64,000 bases of DNA. Origin: Nymphalis io. Its lineage: Eukaryota > Arthropoda > Insecta > Lepidoptera > Nymphalidae. The notes below the pieces were generated by a model. The model was not told where the DNA came from. It was given only the letters and a program-made list of their open reading frames with translations, and searched no databases. Shown piece after piece: positions 29,601-35,021 of this stretch. How positions within the stretch are numbered: position 1 is the stretch's first letter; each line of letters begins with the position of its first letter. The stretch is taken from positions 5,682,468 to 5,746,467 of the forward strand of contig NC_065916.1 of assembly GCF_905147045.1 (NCBI RefSeq), given 5' to 3'. Made by a program: the position numbers and the translations under genes.

Positions 29601-30505
29601 TTTACTTGGCAGCGCTTTGTGCAAGCTCGTCTGGGTAGGTGCGTACCATTCATCGGATATTCTACGACCAAGGAATACTTAATACTGTTGTGTTCTGGTT
29701 TGAAGGGTGACTGAACACTGACTTTGTTCAAGTTGAAGGGCACGAGGAACATAACATCTTAGTTCCCAAGGTTGGTGGCGCATTGGCGATGTAATGGGGT
29801 TAATATTTTTTACAGTGCAATATTATAGTAATTTCTCATATTTATATTATATTATATAATTATAAAATAATATAATTTATATTATATAATTTTTTTGGCG
29901 AGCCAGTTGGCGTGGTTGGTAGATACTTGCCGCTTAAGGATACGCCGAAGGTTGTGGGTTCGAGTCCCATCCAAGACAGACATTTGTGTGCATGAACATG
30001 TCTGTTTGTTCTGAATCTGGGTATAATTATCTATAGAAGTATGTATTTACAAAAGAAAAGTAGTATATGTAGTAAATCAGTTGTCTGGTTTCAGTCGAGA
30101 CCAGAGTTTCCCAACATTTCTTGCATCGAACCCCCCCCCTAATGAATCTAAACATTTTCATACAGTTTGATGAAAAAAATAGCTACTTTTGTTTTGTTGG
30201 TTATTCTCACAACGTGGTTGTTCGATCTGGTGGTAAGTGGTAGTTAGAAGATTCAAAAGTGATTATAAAAGTCAACTTAAAAAACGTATATTTTAATTAT
30301 GATTATATTACTCGTTACAGGTTTAAACAACCAGCAATTCCAAAATAATTCCATAATAACCCCCCCATACGAAAATGTTGAAAAATCCTGATCTAGATGA
30401 TATAACGAATGCAGTAAAATTAATTATAATATTTAAAATTAAATAAAATTTTACTTACGTGTCGATGAAGTACTTCAGTAACGTGCTGTGGCCAATTTCA
30501 GCCAT
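2535..30505 (-). CDS. Composite aldo-keto reductase with a giant disordered N-terminal region (12 coding exons, about 1446 aa)
   Basis: Exons from 5' to 3': 30505-30459, 28074-27858, 22495-22360, 20995-20865, 20524-18554, 17445-16666, 6143-5925, 5207-5065, 4131-3990, 3772-3581, 3258-3056, 2694-2535. Every junction is GT-AG and all phases agree, giving 4341 nt including the stop. Residues 1-1094 are hydrophilic, rich in Lys, Glu, Thr, Ser and Asn, with no domain I recognise. About 1147-1446 is an AKR (NADPH-dependent carbonyl reductase, TIM barrel) with Asp1189, Tyr1194, Lys1223 and His1256, matching the family's +5, +34 and +67 spacing. Ordinary insect AKRs are about 310-340 aa, so this protein would be over four times longer. 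Skipping the 1971-nt exon keeps frame and gives 789 aa. The AKR half is nearly certain. Its connection to the upstream exons is inferred from phase and orientation; a separate promoter before the AKR exons remains possible. Confidence 0.72.
3056..3258 (-). CDS. AKR exon 11
   Basis: Acceptor atccacag ends at 3259; donor GC|gtaagt starts at 3055. VESHPYLTQQRLDEFC continues the AKR motif NQVExHPYLxQ. Next, LSCFGVLGS aligns with the usual Y-x-P-L-G-S; Phe replaces the Tyr that stacks on nicotinamide in many AKRs. It ends GIKPSQLLIA with a split Ala codon completed by the next exon. Confidence 0.94.
3581..3772 (-). CDS. AKR exon 10
   Basis: Acceptor gattacag ends at 3773; donor CAG|gtcagt starts at 3580. 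It has 64 codons, phase 0. DAWYGIEDLIQQGFVKSGGVSNFN matches the AKR pattern W-x-x-M/I-E-x-L-V-x-x-G-L-V-K-x-x-G-x-S-N-F; the Ser-Asn pair contacts the nicotinamide. The exon ends KPVINQ, giving the conserved Gln that also binds nicotinamide. Confidence 0.94.
3990..4131 (-). CDS. AKR exon 9: catalytic Lys and His
   Basis: Acceptor ttctcag ends at 4132; donor AAG|gtgagt starts at 3989. DELYIMAKLWSTFHRHDLV contains the catalytic Lys of the family's SKLW/AKLW motif, and YFDLYLIHNPM contains the catalytic His. The residue after His-117 is Asn where most AKRs have Trp (LIHWP), which may alter the substrate pocket. Spacing Asp to Lys is 34 and Lys to His is 33, as in the family. Confidence 0.94.
4191..4436 (+). 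mobile_element. RTE-type LINE 3' fragment
   Basis: The plus strand encodes LKWKWAGHVSRRIDSRWRRH, then KRSVGRPVTSWTDYFKKVAG and GWMRAAQDRDGWRSIGEAFV, the highly conserved C-terminal end of RTE-clade reverse transcriptases. It starts after a TA repeat (4164-4190) and ends at another. It sits in the AKR intron between exons 8 and 9. Confidence 0.85.
4448..4613 (+). mobile_element. Second, diverged RTE 3' fragment
   Basis: It repeats catgcttaggcaaacgtagt through ccagcagtggac of the preceding fragment with changes and an insertion (gaaaataaataaaat), probably a local duplication. Confidence 0.8.
4691..4850 (+). mobile_element. Degenerate Metulj-like SINE
   Basis: The tRNA-like head (tcgagccatgatgaccaatt, gagttcgacacccggacaag) and the gcagcgtggtgga block remain; the middle is deleted. 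In the same AKR intron. Confidence 0.7.
5065..5207 (-). CDS. AKR exon 8: catalytic Asp and Tyr
   Basis: Acceptor tctgcag ends at 5208; donor CG|gtaagt starts at 5064. It encodes the AKR signature AAIDLGYRAIDTAFIYGNEK, holding the catalytic Asp (AIDTA) and the proton-donor Tyr (IYGNE) five residues apart, then the helix up to the split Arg codon. A full-length tRNA-derived SINE ends only 36 bp upstream of this exon. Confidence 0.93.
5244..5553 (-). mobile_element. tRNA-derived SINE, family D, abutting an AKR exon
   Basis: On the minus strand the head is ttggtctagtggctt with B-box gggttcaattcccaggtc, then the ttttctggcagaaaattctc body and the gcacacacttgtgcac region, ending ccgaaatcggtctggaggac. 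Related copies are at 28805-28956, 48330-48670 and 58617-58974. It ends 36 bp before the acceptor side of exon 8. Confidence 0.85.
5648..5884 (-). mobile_element. Diverged SINE-like repeat, family B
   Basis: It matches the common element family (ggtggtcacc, ttgtgaactaagatgtaatg, gttacactggctcactc, gccctacca) in minus orientation, heavily mutated. Confidence 0.65.
5925..6143 (-). CDS. AKR exon 7: linker and first barrel strand
   Basis: Acceptor gatttcag ends at 6144; donor TTG|gtaagt starts at 5924. It has 73 codons in phase 0. The first about 50 residues are a linker that ordinary AKRs lack. The rest, MTSIELGDGSAMPVIAVGTA, matches the AKR opening pattern (x-L-x-x-G-x-x-x-P-x-x-G-x-G-T). The Met at residue 53 of the exon could serve as a start for an AKR-only product if an internal promoter exists. 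Confidence 0.88.
6280..6594 (-). repeat. Probable 3' LTR remnant of the BEL element
   Basis: It follows the DUF5641 region and ends with the motif shared with 13618-13660. No second complete LTR could be aligned by eye, so the bounds are approximate. Confidence 0.4.
6595..7018 (-). pseudogene. BEL/Pao C-terminal DUF5641-type region
   Basis: Fragments in several frames read LSPLTPVHFLIG, the pair NEYISEL/TKWTMNKDEVKPNSL, LPPLK and GRVLRT, then FGQDGISRVAD-like and RRAFAKI. These are the standard BEL post-integrase motifs (P-L-T-P-x-H-F-L-I-G; V-K-P-N-x-L-V; P-L-x-W-x-L-G-R-V). Stops and shifts show it is dead. Confidence 0.75.
7020..7995 (-). pseudogene. BEL/Pao RT stub and integrase, mutated
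   Basis: 7995-7910 carries TATKLRVVFEAS, the start of BEL reverse transcriptase; the RT core and RNase H are deleted. 7870-7430 is the connection region and the HHCC zinc-binding domain (NLFLDDNKIMRLCGRLVNSD, HEHIRLLHAAP, HSCVTC). 7320-7020 is the integrase core, with YCDNGRNF, then FIPSHYTYFGGLWKAAVKSS. The usual WEA has become WKA, so the catalytic Glu is probably lost. An 80-bp retroposon tail is inserted at about 7347-7428. Confidence 0.85.
8090..8215 (-). pseudogene. BEL/Pao protease, second half
   Basis: The minus frame reads IDILIGADRFWDLLEDGKIR followed by LSSGPFIQNTKLGWIISGPI, a near-perfect BEL protease C-terminal signature. It is the continuation of the piece ending near 11725, with part of the domain missing between them. 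Confidence 0.85.
8222..8500 (-). mobile_element. tRNA-derived SINE, family C
   Basis: On the minus strand the head is ggttgacgtggttggtaga with B-box gggttcgattcccacc, then the cagacatttgtgtgcatgaa body and a tail ending ttagtttgggatcagatggc. It marks one edge of the DNA interrupting the BEL protease. Confidence 0.85.
8501..8872. other. Unassigned DNA inside the BEL interruption
   Basis: AT-rich; no coding or repeat signature recognised. Confidence 0.4.
8873..9687. repeat. 815-bp tandem duplication, copy 1
   Basis: It starts attttaaaatatttaagacc and matches 9688 onward at an offset of 815 bp with few differences. It lies inside the 3.5-kb block interrupting BEL. No coding frame or recognised element; it includes TGTGACC/GGTCACA inverted motifs near 9411-9448. 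Confidence 0.92.
9688..10850. repeat. 815-bp tandem duplication, copy 2 carrying a SINE
   Basis: Same sequence as copy 1. It keeps about 20 bp (around 10005-10025, gctattttgctttaattttc) that copy 1 lacks, and has a Metulj-like SINE inserted at 10361-10678. Confidence 0.92.
10361..10678 (-). mobile_element. Metulj-like tRNA-derived SINE with target-site duplication
   Basis: On the minus strand it has a tRNA-like head (gccgagatggccctgtggta, B-box gggttcaaacccgggc), a body with ctcgtgcttta and cctgcatgtgtct, and a GC-rich tail ending in gggacattcacaggctgtta. It is flanked by 9-bp repeats TAAATGTAT (10352-10360 and 10679-10687), absent as a pair from duplicate copy 1. Confidence 0.9.
10851..11724. 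other. Unassigned DNA inside the BEL interruption
   Basis: AT-rich with several homopolymer T runs; no element recognised. Confidence 0.4.
11725..11790 (-). pseudogene. BEL/Pao protease, first half, interrupted
   Basis: The minus frame ends QFVLLSRAIIEV, matching the start of the DUF1758 aspartic protease of BEL elements (VLLSTALVxV). The match stops at about 11725, where foreign sequence begins; the expected continuation appears at about 8215. Confidence 0.6.
11960..13200 (-). pseudogene. BEL/Pao gag remnant
   Basis: The N-terminal part near 13.18-12.95 kb has LVRKRGIIEGRLTKFNNYL and TNQKRIDLKLRIKDL, a BEL gag coiled coil. The core (12870-12386) has KLPTVSMPTFDRLYEHWLEF and NSKDVSNIQKFHYL, the DUF1759-like gag signature. 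12401-12084 has VSKLDKVTESEWETHK and LINFLRNRADTLEAL. A zinc-knuckle start (NLCENCLQSGY) follows near 12050. Frameshifts separate these blocks, so it is not functional. Confidence 0.85.
13340..13660 (-). repeat. Probable 5' LTR or leader remnant of the BEL element
   Basis: It lies just before gag. 13618-13660 shares the block ggttgaacaacccaagatga with 6310-6330. The rest contains a perfect hairpin (13555-13615) and short chance frames on both strands. Confidence 0.4.
13555..13615. repeat. Perfect hairpin, 28-bp arms, 5-nt loop
   Basis: Arms 13555-13582 and 13588-13615 are exact reverse complements around ttggc. The arm begins aagaaccaaagtgtatgtgg. Confidence 0.95.
13762..13885 (-). mobile_element. 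Repeat family F (probable LINE tail), copy 1
   Basis: The minus strand has cggaatacccac, acggtaccc and ccacgggatcgct, shared in order with 48750-48945 and 57545-57722. Family identity unknown. Confidence 0.6.
14166..14213 (-). CDS. Possible signal-peptide first exon of a secreted protein
   Basis: On the minus strand ATG at 14213 reads MNFACVLFFLLLL, then a full-consensus gtaagt donor. Context before the ATG is ccaaa. Many lepidopteran secreted peptides begin with such a short hydrophobic exon. No plausible second exon was found in the following 800 bp, which hold only repeats, so this may be coincidence or an orphan exon. Confidence 0.22.
14590..14720 (-). mobile_element. Partial SINE-like repeat, family B
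   Basis: It contains ttggcattgtaagaaatg, accttgggaactaagatg and cctgtaattacactggct. It is cut off where the gaccaagttccatacatttt motif begins. Confidence 0.85.
14879..14945. repeat. Perfect hairpin, 31-bp arms, 5-nt loop
   Basis: Arms 14879-14909 and 14915-14945 are exact reverse complements around ttatt. The arm begins gtattttgtaatgatttta. Confidence 0.95.
15211..15479 (+). mobile_element. SINE-like repeat, family B
   Basis: Near full length from ctggtgggcgtcgtgcaagc to cttgtccgcctt and an A-rich end. Confidence 0.88.
15831..16020 (+). mobile_element. 5'-truncated Metulj-like SINE
   Basis: It begins at ctcgtgcttgacggtg and runs to ttcacagactgttactg; the tRNA head is absent. Confidence 0.88.
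16021..16665. other. Intron between exons 6 and 7, unassigned part
   Basis: AT-rich. A 65-codon plus-strand frame at 16441-16638 (MRNGFKLDFEDIEDWDSYL...) has no recognisable features and overlaps intron; I give it little weight. Confidence 0.4.
16666..17445 (-). CDS. Composite gene coding exon 6
   Basis: Acceptor ttttccag ends at 17446; donor GAG|gtgagt starts at 16665. The 780 nt are 260 codons, phase 0 at both ends. The first half is Asn/Asp/Lys-rich and disordered. The last about 80 residues are highly charged and probably helical (RVKRMVYRINSMEKMRLMRS, then VERKERLRKISITDRVALFE). No known domain recognised. The phase-0 end fits the phase-0 start of the AKR exon at 6143, about 10.5 kb downstream across a BEL/Pao element. 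Confidence 0.7.
17446..18517. other. Intron between exons 5 and 6
   Basis: Mostly unassigned. 17705-17830 has a tRNA-like fragment (gcgatgtaaaagtcgcaggt, ttcgataacccc) that looks like a worn SINE; a similar piece is at about 22270-22310. Confidence 0.5.
18518..18553 (-). CDS. Read-through extension of exon 5 to a stop (alternative terminal exon)
   Basis: If the donor at 18553 is not used, the frame continues VSVHSKKEKKS and stops at TAA (18518-18520). That would end the protein after the disordered region, without the reductase. The minus strand at 18303-18310 has an AATAAA-like run (cttaataaag), a possible polyadenylation site about 210 nt past the stop. Confidence 0.35.
   Translation of the reverse strand, partial: VSVHSKKEKKS
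18554..20524 (-). CDS. Composite gene coding exon 5: 657-codon low-complexity exon
   Basis: Acceptor tttttcag ends at 20525. The full-consensus donor GAA|gtaagt lies at 18553-18548, in phase 0. The exon encodes 657 residues with no stop, dominated by Thr, Ser, Lys, Glu, Asn and Ile, with few aromatics and almost no Cys. It looks intrinsically disordered. Near its N-terminus are VRSAIPRLK and VKSKIPLLKRK, each a Ser-x-Ile-Pro core in basic surroundings, the form that binds EB1 at microtubule plus ends. Because both ends are phase 0 the exon can be skipped without loss of frame. Open frame over 1971 nt of AT-rich DNA is strong evidence of coding. Confidence 0.82.
20677..20762 (+). mobile_element. 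3' fragment of family B repeat
   Basis: cttgcaatgccaatgtttat through accacttaccataagacg and tctataaaaaat matches the family tail. Intron 4. Confidence 0.7.
20865..20995 (-). CDS. Composite gene coding exon 4 (basic, predicted helical)
   Basis: Acceptor tgtacag ends at 20996; donor GAG|gtaatc starts at 20864. The 131 nt complete the split Gly codon and add 43 codons, ending in phase 0. The peptide has a basic patch KKTTKIPKFKLRRAF followed by charged residues that should form a helix (DKIRREEQMANEKVVHE). The TKIP run resembles a weak version of the SxIP microtubule-end motif found in exon 5. Confidence 0.65.
21575..22060 (-). mobile_element. Worn non-LTR retrotransposon C-terminal fragment
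   Basis: The minus strand reads SPFLLSNIFIRCPRMQTRNK, then FLFDVPISKCKYVRN, resembling the end of Jockey-type reverse transcriptases (x-L-L-x-x-I-x-F-x-V-P-x-x-x-x-R). Several stops. In the intron between exons 3 and 4. Confidence 0.45.
22166..22217. repeat. Palindrome of CGATAGTGGACTATCG blocks
   Basis: Arms 22166-22184 and 22199-22217 are perfect 19-bp inverted repeats, and each arm is itself nearly palindromic. Related tatcgat/gatagt motifs occur at 21490-21560, 22060-22160 and 39320-39395. Confidence 0.9.
22360..22495 (-). CDS. Composite gene coding exon 3
   Basis: Acceptor tttcag ends at 22496; donor G|gtacgg starts at 22359. The 136 nt start in phase 0 and end in phase 1, fitting both neighbours. 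It encodes 45 residues rich in Thr, Ser and Glu (NESTRVDTTMSETTGV...) with no recognisable fold. The exon sits alone among SINE-filled introns, and its open frame with matching phases is the main evidence. Confidence 0.62.
22749..23045 (-). mobile_element. Full-length Metulj-like SINE
   Basis: All blocks present from the tRNA-like head (23045 end, gccgagatggccta) to aacaggctgttac. Intron between exons 2 and 3. Confidence 0.92.
23110..23280 (+). mobile_element. Retroposon 3'-tail repeat
   Basis: tatagaggttgcctggaaga, gatcact, a T-rich tract, tgtgcaataaatag. A related piece (aaggttgtttggaagaagtc) lies at 26163-26290. Probably the 3' end of a LINE; clade unknown. Confidence 0.5.
23288..23580 (+). 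mobile_element. SINE-like repeat, family B
   Basis: Complete, ending in a 12-bp A run. Confidence 0.9.
23669..23867 (-). mobile_element. Truncated Metulj-like SINE
   Basis: Lacks the GC-rich tail and has a deletion in the B-box region (cccgggttaagattc). Confidence 0.85.
24617..24911 (-). mobile_element. SINE-like repeat, family B
   Basis: Complete in minus orientation, from gggctttgtgcaagcccgtc to the T run that is its poly(A). Confidence 0.92.
25555..25700 (-). repeat. Unnamed repeat family G, copy 1
   Basis: tggcgcttatttagcccaaa, gtcttgggtacaat and atcttttagacggcgtgttt recur in the same order at 51682-51840. The minus strand reads TRRLKDYPVALYPRRWHYCL, suggesting decayed coding. Confidence 0.7.
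25739..26034 (+). mobile_element. Full-length Metulj-like SINE
   Basis: Head gtcgagatggcccagtggta, B-box gggttcaaacccgggc, tail ttacaggctgttactg. Confidence 0.92.
26647..26820 (+). mobile_element. 5'-truncated Metulj-like SINE
   Basis: Body and tail only (gctttacggtgaaggaaaac to cacaggctgtta). Confidence 0.88.
26821..27779. other. Intron DNA, unassigned
   Basis: Very AT-rich; no coding or repeat signature recognised. Confidence 0.4.
27780..27857 (-). CDS. Read-through extension of exon 2 ending in a stop (alternative short isoform)
   Basis: Past the phase-0 donor at 27857 the frame stays open for 25 codons (VRYQHLFKKTPAV...NDVFKK) to TGA. An ATTAAA hexamer lies just beyond the stop, but no AATAAA was seen within 100 nt. 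This could be a real short isoform, or simply intron that happens to be open. Confidence 0.3.
   Translation of the reverse strand, partial: VRYQHLFKKTPAVDVKVEKNDVFKK
27858..28074 (-). CDS. Composite gene coding exon 2
   Basis: Acceptor ttacag precedes 28074 and the donor TCG|gtaagg lies at 27857-27852. The 217 nt equal one base plus 72 codons, fitting the phase-2 end of exon 1 and leaving phase 0. It encodes an acidic, Asn/Asp/Glu-rich stretch, then a more structured part with MSWTKGGVKLQKVIVCGETS. I do not recognise a domain. If the donor is not used the frame continues 25 codons to a TGA at 27780-27782, which would give a free-standing protein of about 113 aa. Confidence 0.65.
28090..28361 (-). 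mobile_element. SINE-like repeat, family B
   Basis: Near complete, ending 16 bp upstream of the acceptor side of coding exon 2, so its poly(A), seen as T on the plus strand, lies beside the branch-point region. Confidence 0.88.
28805..28956 (-). mobile_element. Partial family D SINE
   Basis: It contains atattatagtgcacaaatgt, acacaggtgcgctcttt and the ggaaagagctcaggcac block; head missing. Confidence 0.75.
29171..29455 (+). mobile_element. Metulj-like SINE
   Basis: Complete but mutated in the B-box (gtaatttcaaacgcagac). Confidence 0.9.
29604..29818 (+). mobile_element. Partial family B repeat
   Basis: From ctttgtgcaagctcgtctgg to gcgcattggcgatgtaatgg. Confidence 0.82.
29897..30108 (+). mobile_element. 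Family C SINE, 3'-truncated
   Basis: tRNA-like head gttggcgtggttggtagata, B-box gggttcgagtcccat; stops after gttgtctggtttcag. Confidence 0.88.
30459..30505 (-). CDS. Composite gene coding exon 1 (start codon)
   Basis: ATG at 30505 opens MAEIGHSTLLKYFID plus two bases of a split Thr codon, followed by a consensus gtaagt donor at 30458-30453. The next exon supplies the third base and keeps frame. No longer in-frame start is evident upstream. The start choice rests on this ATG being followed by a good donor of the right phase. The 5' UTR extends to higher coordinates by an unknown distance. Confidence 0.65.
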
Positions 30506-30515
30506 ATAATTGCTC

Positions 30516-30531
30516 CTTATCGCTGATAAGA
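30516..30531 (-). promoter_or_regulatory. Inverted GATA sites just upstream of the start codon
   Basis: On the minus strand the bases cttatcagcgataagg place two GATA-factor core sites in inverted orientation 3 bp apart, about 12-27 nt before the ATG. GATA factors drive fat-body and midgut genes in insects. Function here is inference. No TATA box was seen nearby. Confidence 0.25.
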
Positions 30532-31704
30532 TCGCTGCCGATTGTGTTTATCAATTATTATGCATTGTTTTAATTCTGCATCACGATGGATCGCCCATGA
30601 TTGAATTAGTGACCATTTGGATGTAATGTGTTATGTAATTATTAATTTAATTTCTAAGCGACACGAGTGATATTATGATTATAATTATACCGTTGCATAT
30701 TAAAAATTAAAAAAAGGTTCTGATTAAAAAAAAACAAATGCCATCAATGAAAAATATTTCATTAATCAAAAATACATTATTTTGTTTTAGTGTACATAAA
30801 TTATATTATCTATTTTTTTTTGTTTTAATTTAACTTTATTTAGCAAAAAAAATTACCCATTTACTGAGATGTAAATAAAAAAAACAACACTCACATTAAA
30901 TTATTTTAGTTTCTATCACTTTTAACTGAAGTTAAAATTACCATTAATTTGAATAATTAGGAATAATAACGCAGCACGTTTGAATGAAAATAGCAAAGAA
31001 ACTAAGGTATACATTTCAAGCTTATCAGAAGCGGCACAGATAATACTTGATAATTATTGATTAGTGACAAAAAAAAACAAAAATGATAGTGTTTTTCGTG
31101 TTAATGCAACGGATTAAAACGGATTATTTCCTTCTAACGATAATTTTTTTATTAATAATAAAAAACAATGAAGCATTCTTTAAATTTATAAAAAAAATAT
31201 TTTTTTAAACATGTTTTTTTAAGTGTCACTTTCGTCTTCACAAGTAAGATTTTTGTAAAAATTATTTAAAAAATAAATTAAAAAATACTATACAAATTAC
31301 GAACGCGTGGAATGATAACATGAATGCTAGCTTTTCTTGAATCGCAATTCATATTGAGCGTAAAAACCAGTGAAGGCAACAAAAGGGTGTATATTTGTTT
31401 TTTCTAAAAGCGTCTCTTATTAAAATATTTATTTATAATATATATTTCATTCATTCCGTAAATTATGTTCACTCATTAAATGAGTATACCGAATGACAGG
31501 AGTGTTATATGTTAATAGACTGGAACGAGCTGGAACGCTATGAATTTCAATATACAGAGTACTGAGTAGAAATAGCCTGTTGAATGTTTGAGGTTCGCTT
31601 ACATGGAAGTATACATTTATTCATCAGTAATTCTATCTCGACACTTGCGTTCGAGAAATTCGAGTTCTATTTTCTGTTGGCTTTTCCTCGCTCCATTAAT
31701 GCGA
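30532..31704. other. AT-rich DNA upstream of the composite gene
   Basis: No gene or clear element; may hold 5' UTR exons and promoter of the composite gene, but none could be fixed. Confidence 0.35.
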
Positions 31705-31905
31705 TTTTTTTTTATTAAGCACTTCACTATTGTCAAATGGGGCACCTGACATTAAGTGTTCACCGCTCATAGACTTTGGAAGGAAAATTAACCATCCATA
31801 AATGCCCGATGCGCCCCCAACCTTGCAAACAAAAACGTTATGTCCCTTGAAACTAAACAATATTGCTGTGTGGTAGAATATATGATGAATGGGTTGTACC
31901 ACCAA
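31705..31905 (-). mobile_element. Degenerate family B repeat
   Basis: gatgcgcccccaaccttg, aacgttatgtcccttg and tgatgaatgggttgtacc remain. Confidence 0.7.
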
Positions 31906-32080
31906 GTATACCAGCTATGTATACCATATCTACACTTATATTGTACATATATAATTGCGTCTAACATACATTTTTAAGGGTCATTTGTTTTATCATCCCT
32001 TATCACGTTGCTGGGAGCGGTTGAATCAATCCCTGATGATAAGATCATATCTGCTGATATCAACTTGTTAGTTTTTTTTA

Positions 32081-32235
32081 TATTCGCCGGGAAGGCAAAT
32101 GACTCTACTTCACCTGATGGTAAGTGGTAGTGGAATCCAAACGCGATGATGGCCAGTACAGTCGGGAAGAATGTTCTACACTAGCCGCCCCGCCTTGCCA
32201 GCCCGCAAGATGCCTCTTAATCGTTTATCGTTCTA
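32081..32235 (-). mobile_element. 3' end of the 36.96-kb LINE family, reversed
   Basis: It matches the 3' UTR at 38960-39115 (ggcaaatgactctact, cctgatggtaagtggtag, aagaatgttct, cgcaagatgcctctt). Confidence 0.8.
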
Positions 32236-32319
32236 GGTTACAGAGCGAACAGACGTCTAGCGTATGACGGGGTCATTGCACTCACTCTATTCCCAATGTC
32301 GACGGTGCCCTAAACCGAA

Positions 32320-32465
32320 TTTCGGCCTCACAGTAGGCGCTCTTAGGACACGCGTATTCATCGCCTTTAAGTGAGCGTCCAACATCCGGCTCAGTATCTT
32401 AAAGACTCGCCTCCCGCCTGGTGATGCGTTGGCCACTTGGGTCAACAGCAACAAGTCACTTCGAA
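32320..32465 (-). repeat. Unnamed repeat with a diverged copy at 59190-59325
   Basis: The minus strand reads ANASPGGRRVFKILSRMLDA here. The second copy shares tgctcagtatt/ggctcagtatc, gcgtggtgacgc/gcctggtgatgc and tgggccaacagcaa/tgggtcaacagcaa. Confidence 0.6.
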
Positions 32466-33234
32466 AAACAGTTGTATCAATATTGAACCGCAATCTTTGG
32501 TTATTATTATGAAATATATGTAGGATTTTACTATAGAATCGAGTAATTACTTCGAACACCATGTAAGCCTTTTCAAAGATCGTGGATTGAATTATCCCTT
32601 CTATCTACCCTCTTTCTTTACAAAGATTAAGTTACGGAACTGCTTATTCTATATAAAATAGTCTATATAAAATATTTATTATGTTCGTAATAAATATAAC
32701 TCTGATAATTTGCAGACGTCATCAAAGCTCCAAGTTTGCATTAATTTTTCTGGCATCTTGAACAGTGCAGAATATATTTCTGCTAATTTACGCAAAAGCT
32801 TATTTAATTATAGACCTTGCTCTAAAAAACTTTATCGATTGAAACTATGAAAATCCGTACATATTAACAGACTACAATAGAACTTTACTTGAATATTAAT
32901 TTGATTTGGAGTTTTTCTGCCAAATCGCATGTCTGCGCGTCAGTCTATCCCCATGGGTCGATTATCACCCTTCCTCCTGTTAGCGACAGGCTCGTTCTAT
33001 CCCGATGGCTTCCATTGTGCTTTAATGGAGGCTGCCTGCCAGTTATTGGAAATGAATTTTAAGAAAAGTTCCAATATGTAATTATAATTTTTAAGTGTTA
33101 ATCATAGATAAAAACCAAATAATGTTCAGAATATTAAAGCGAATAAAAAAAAAAGATTTATAATTTTACATACTTCGAACATATATATTTCTTTTTTTCA
33201 ATTTCTATTTTTTTATTGACAACGTCATCAATAA

Positions 33235-33292
33235 GAGCTTTGGCGCACCTCGGGAGAGGCCTATGTTCAGCAGTGGACAATGGCTGTTTATA
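33235..33292 (+). mobile_element. Short RTE 3' fragment
   Basis: cgggagaggcctatgttcag cagtggacaatggctg matches the RTE terminus. Confidence 0.65.
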
Positions 33293-33621
33293 TAAAAAAG
33301 AAATTCGGTTGACAGTGGTGAAAAGGGCACTGTTTTGGCTTTGCGTGTGAAACCGTGTGACACTGCGAAGCACAGCTACTTAAATAGTAATGTTAGAAAA
33401 ACTCACGGCTTTGAACACATTTAAATTATACATAATTTAATATATTTAAATGATTAGGGATATATTATTAGTAAGAGATAATAAAAAAATTGCTTTGGTT
33501 TTTGTAACTCGCAAATATTTTACTTAAAATAAGCAGTTACTTTGAAATCACAGACATATACTTGAATTTTATTTATTTGTATATGTGATACACTAAAACC
33601 ATCAAACCAAGATTTATATTT

Positions 33622-33786
33622 AATAATAATATCCTGGGATATTATTCACACACGGCCATCAGATCCCAAACTAAGCAGAGCTCGTACTATGGAAACCAGG
33701 CAACTGATGTACTATATATACTACACTTTTGTTAATACAAACTTATATAGATAATTACACCCAGACTCAGGACAAACAGACATGTT
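33622..33786 (-). mobile_element. Family C SINE lacking its tRNA head
   Basis: Broken at acagacatgtt, where a family B fragment (33788-33833, minus) takes over. Confidence 0.85.
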
Positions 33787-33835
33787 AGGTACGTTGGCAC
33801 TGTAAGAAAAATTACCAACTAAGATGTTATGTTTT

Positions 33836-34091
33836 ACTGGTGGTAGGGCTTCGTGCTAGCTCGTCTGGGTGGGTACCACCCACTCATCAGATATTCTACC
33901 GCAAAACAGCAGTACTTGGTATTGTTGTGTTCCGGTTTGAAGGGTGAGTGAGCCAGTGTAAATTCAGGCACAAGGAACATAACATCTTAGTTTCCAAGGT
34001 TGGTGGCGCATTGGTGATGTAAGCGATGGTTAACATTTCTAACAATGCCAATGTCTATATGCCCGTCCGCTTACCTATACTATTAAAAAAA
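33836..34091 (+). mobile_element. SINE-like repeat, family B
   Basis: Near complete, poly(A) end at 34084-34091. A second degenerate copy follows directly at 34097-34246. Confidence 0.9.
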
Positions 34092-34096
34092 AACTA

Positions 34097-34246
34097 TCGG
34101 CACTTGGGACATAACATATTAGATTTCAAGGTTAGTGGAGCATCCGCAAAGTAAGGGATAGTTATCTTGCAATGCATTGTATATGGGTAGTGGTGACCAT
34201 TCGGTGGATTATTTGCTAATCTGCCTACTTATTTAAAAAAAAAATA
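34097..34246 (+). mobile_element. Degenerate family B repeat
   Basis: cttgggacataacatattag, tcttgcaatgcattg, ggtgaccattcggtgg, A-rich end. Confidence 0.7.
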
Positions 34247-34499
34247 GATTGTACACCTACGACAGTGGCTTGAATTAAACGTGAAAATAAACCAATTCTA
34301 AATCAAAATCCTTATTTAAAGTTTTCTCCTACATTTCGAGAATTCCGAGTGACGCCATCTTTAAAAATACCGTATAGATGCCTCCGCGTGCGAATTTGTC
34401 GCTTATTAAATAATTCGCGAGGTCCGCGTGCCGACATACTGATAGAGAGTGACCATGGATCGCACTTAACATGGATAAATAAACGCTATTAAAATATAT

Positions 34500-34740
34500 A
34501 TCTATTTATTATAAAACGAAATCACCACCTCGTCTGTCTGTTTGTATGCAATAAACTGAAAAACTACCGAAAGGGTTTTCATATGGTTTTCACCAATGGA
34601 CGATTAGTGATTTATAAGGAAGGTTTTGGTGTATAATACATTAAGGTTTTGTGTATAATGGCTGATATATGACGGTGATGGTTGAATTTGTCGGAAAAAA
34701 ACATGGCGACTAAACAGTCGAAACATAGTTATATGCAATG
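34500..34740 (+). repeat. Helitron-like or other non-autonomous repeat, copy 1
   Basis: It shares actaccgaaa, catatggttttcaccaatgg, ggaaggttttggtgtataat and tgatatatgacggtgatggt with 53900-54090. Confidence 0.55.
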
Positions 34741-35021
34741 ATATAAACGTATCATGTAGACGCTTATTATATGATATAACAAACTTTAATAATTATAAGT
34801 TAAATAATAAATATAATAAATAATAATAATTAAGTATAGTGTTCGTTTTGCCTTATGTTTTTTTAGAATAGGTAGAATAGGAAATACTATGGCGACACTG
34901 ACAGTGACATTAGACGCTTTGACAGTTAGATGAGTTAAAGTGAGCCAGTAGAGCGTTCAAAATCATTGTATTGAACACTCGACTGCGCGCGTGAACACCA
35001 CGTCGGACGAACAAATGATAC

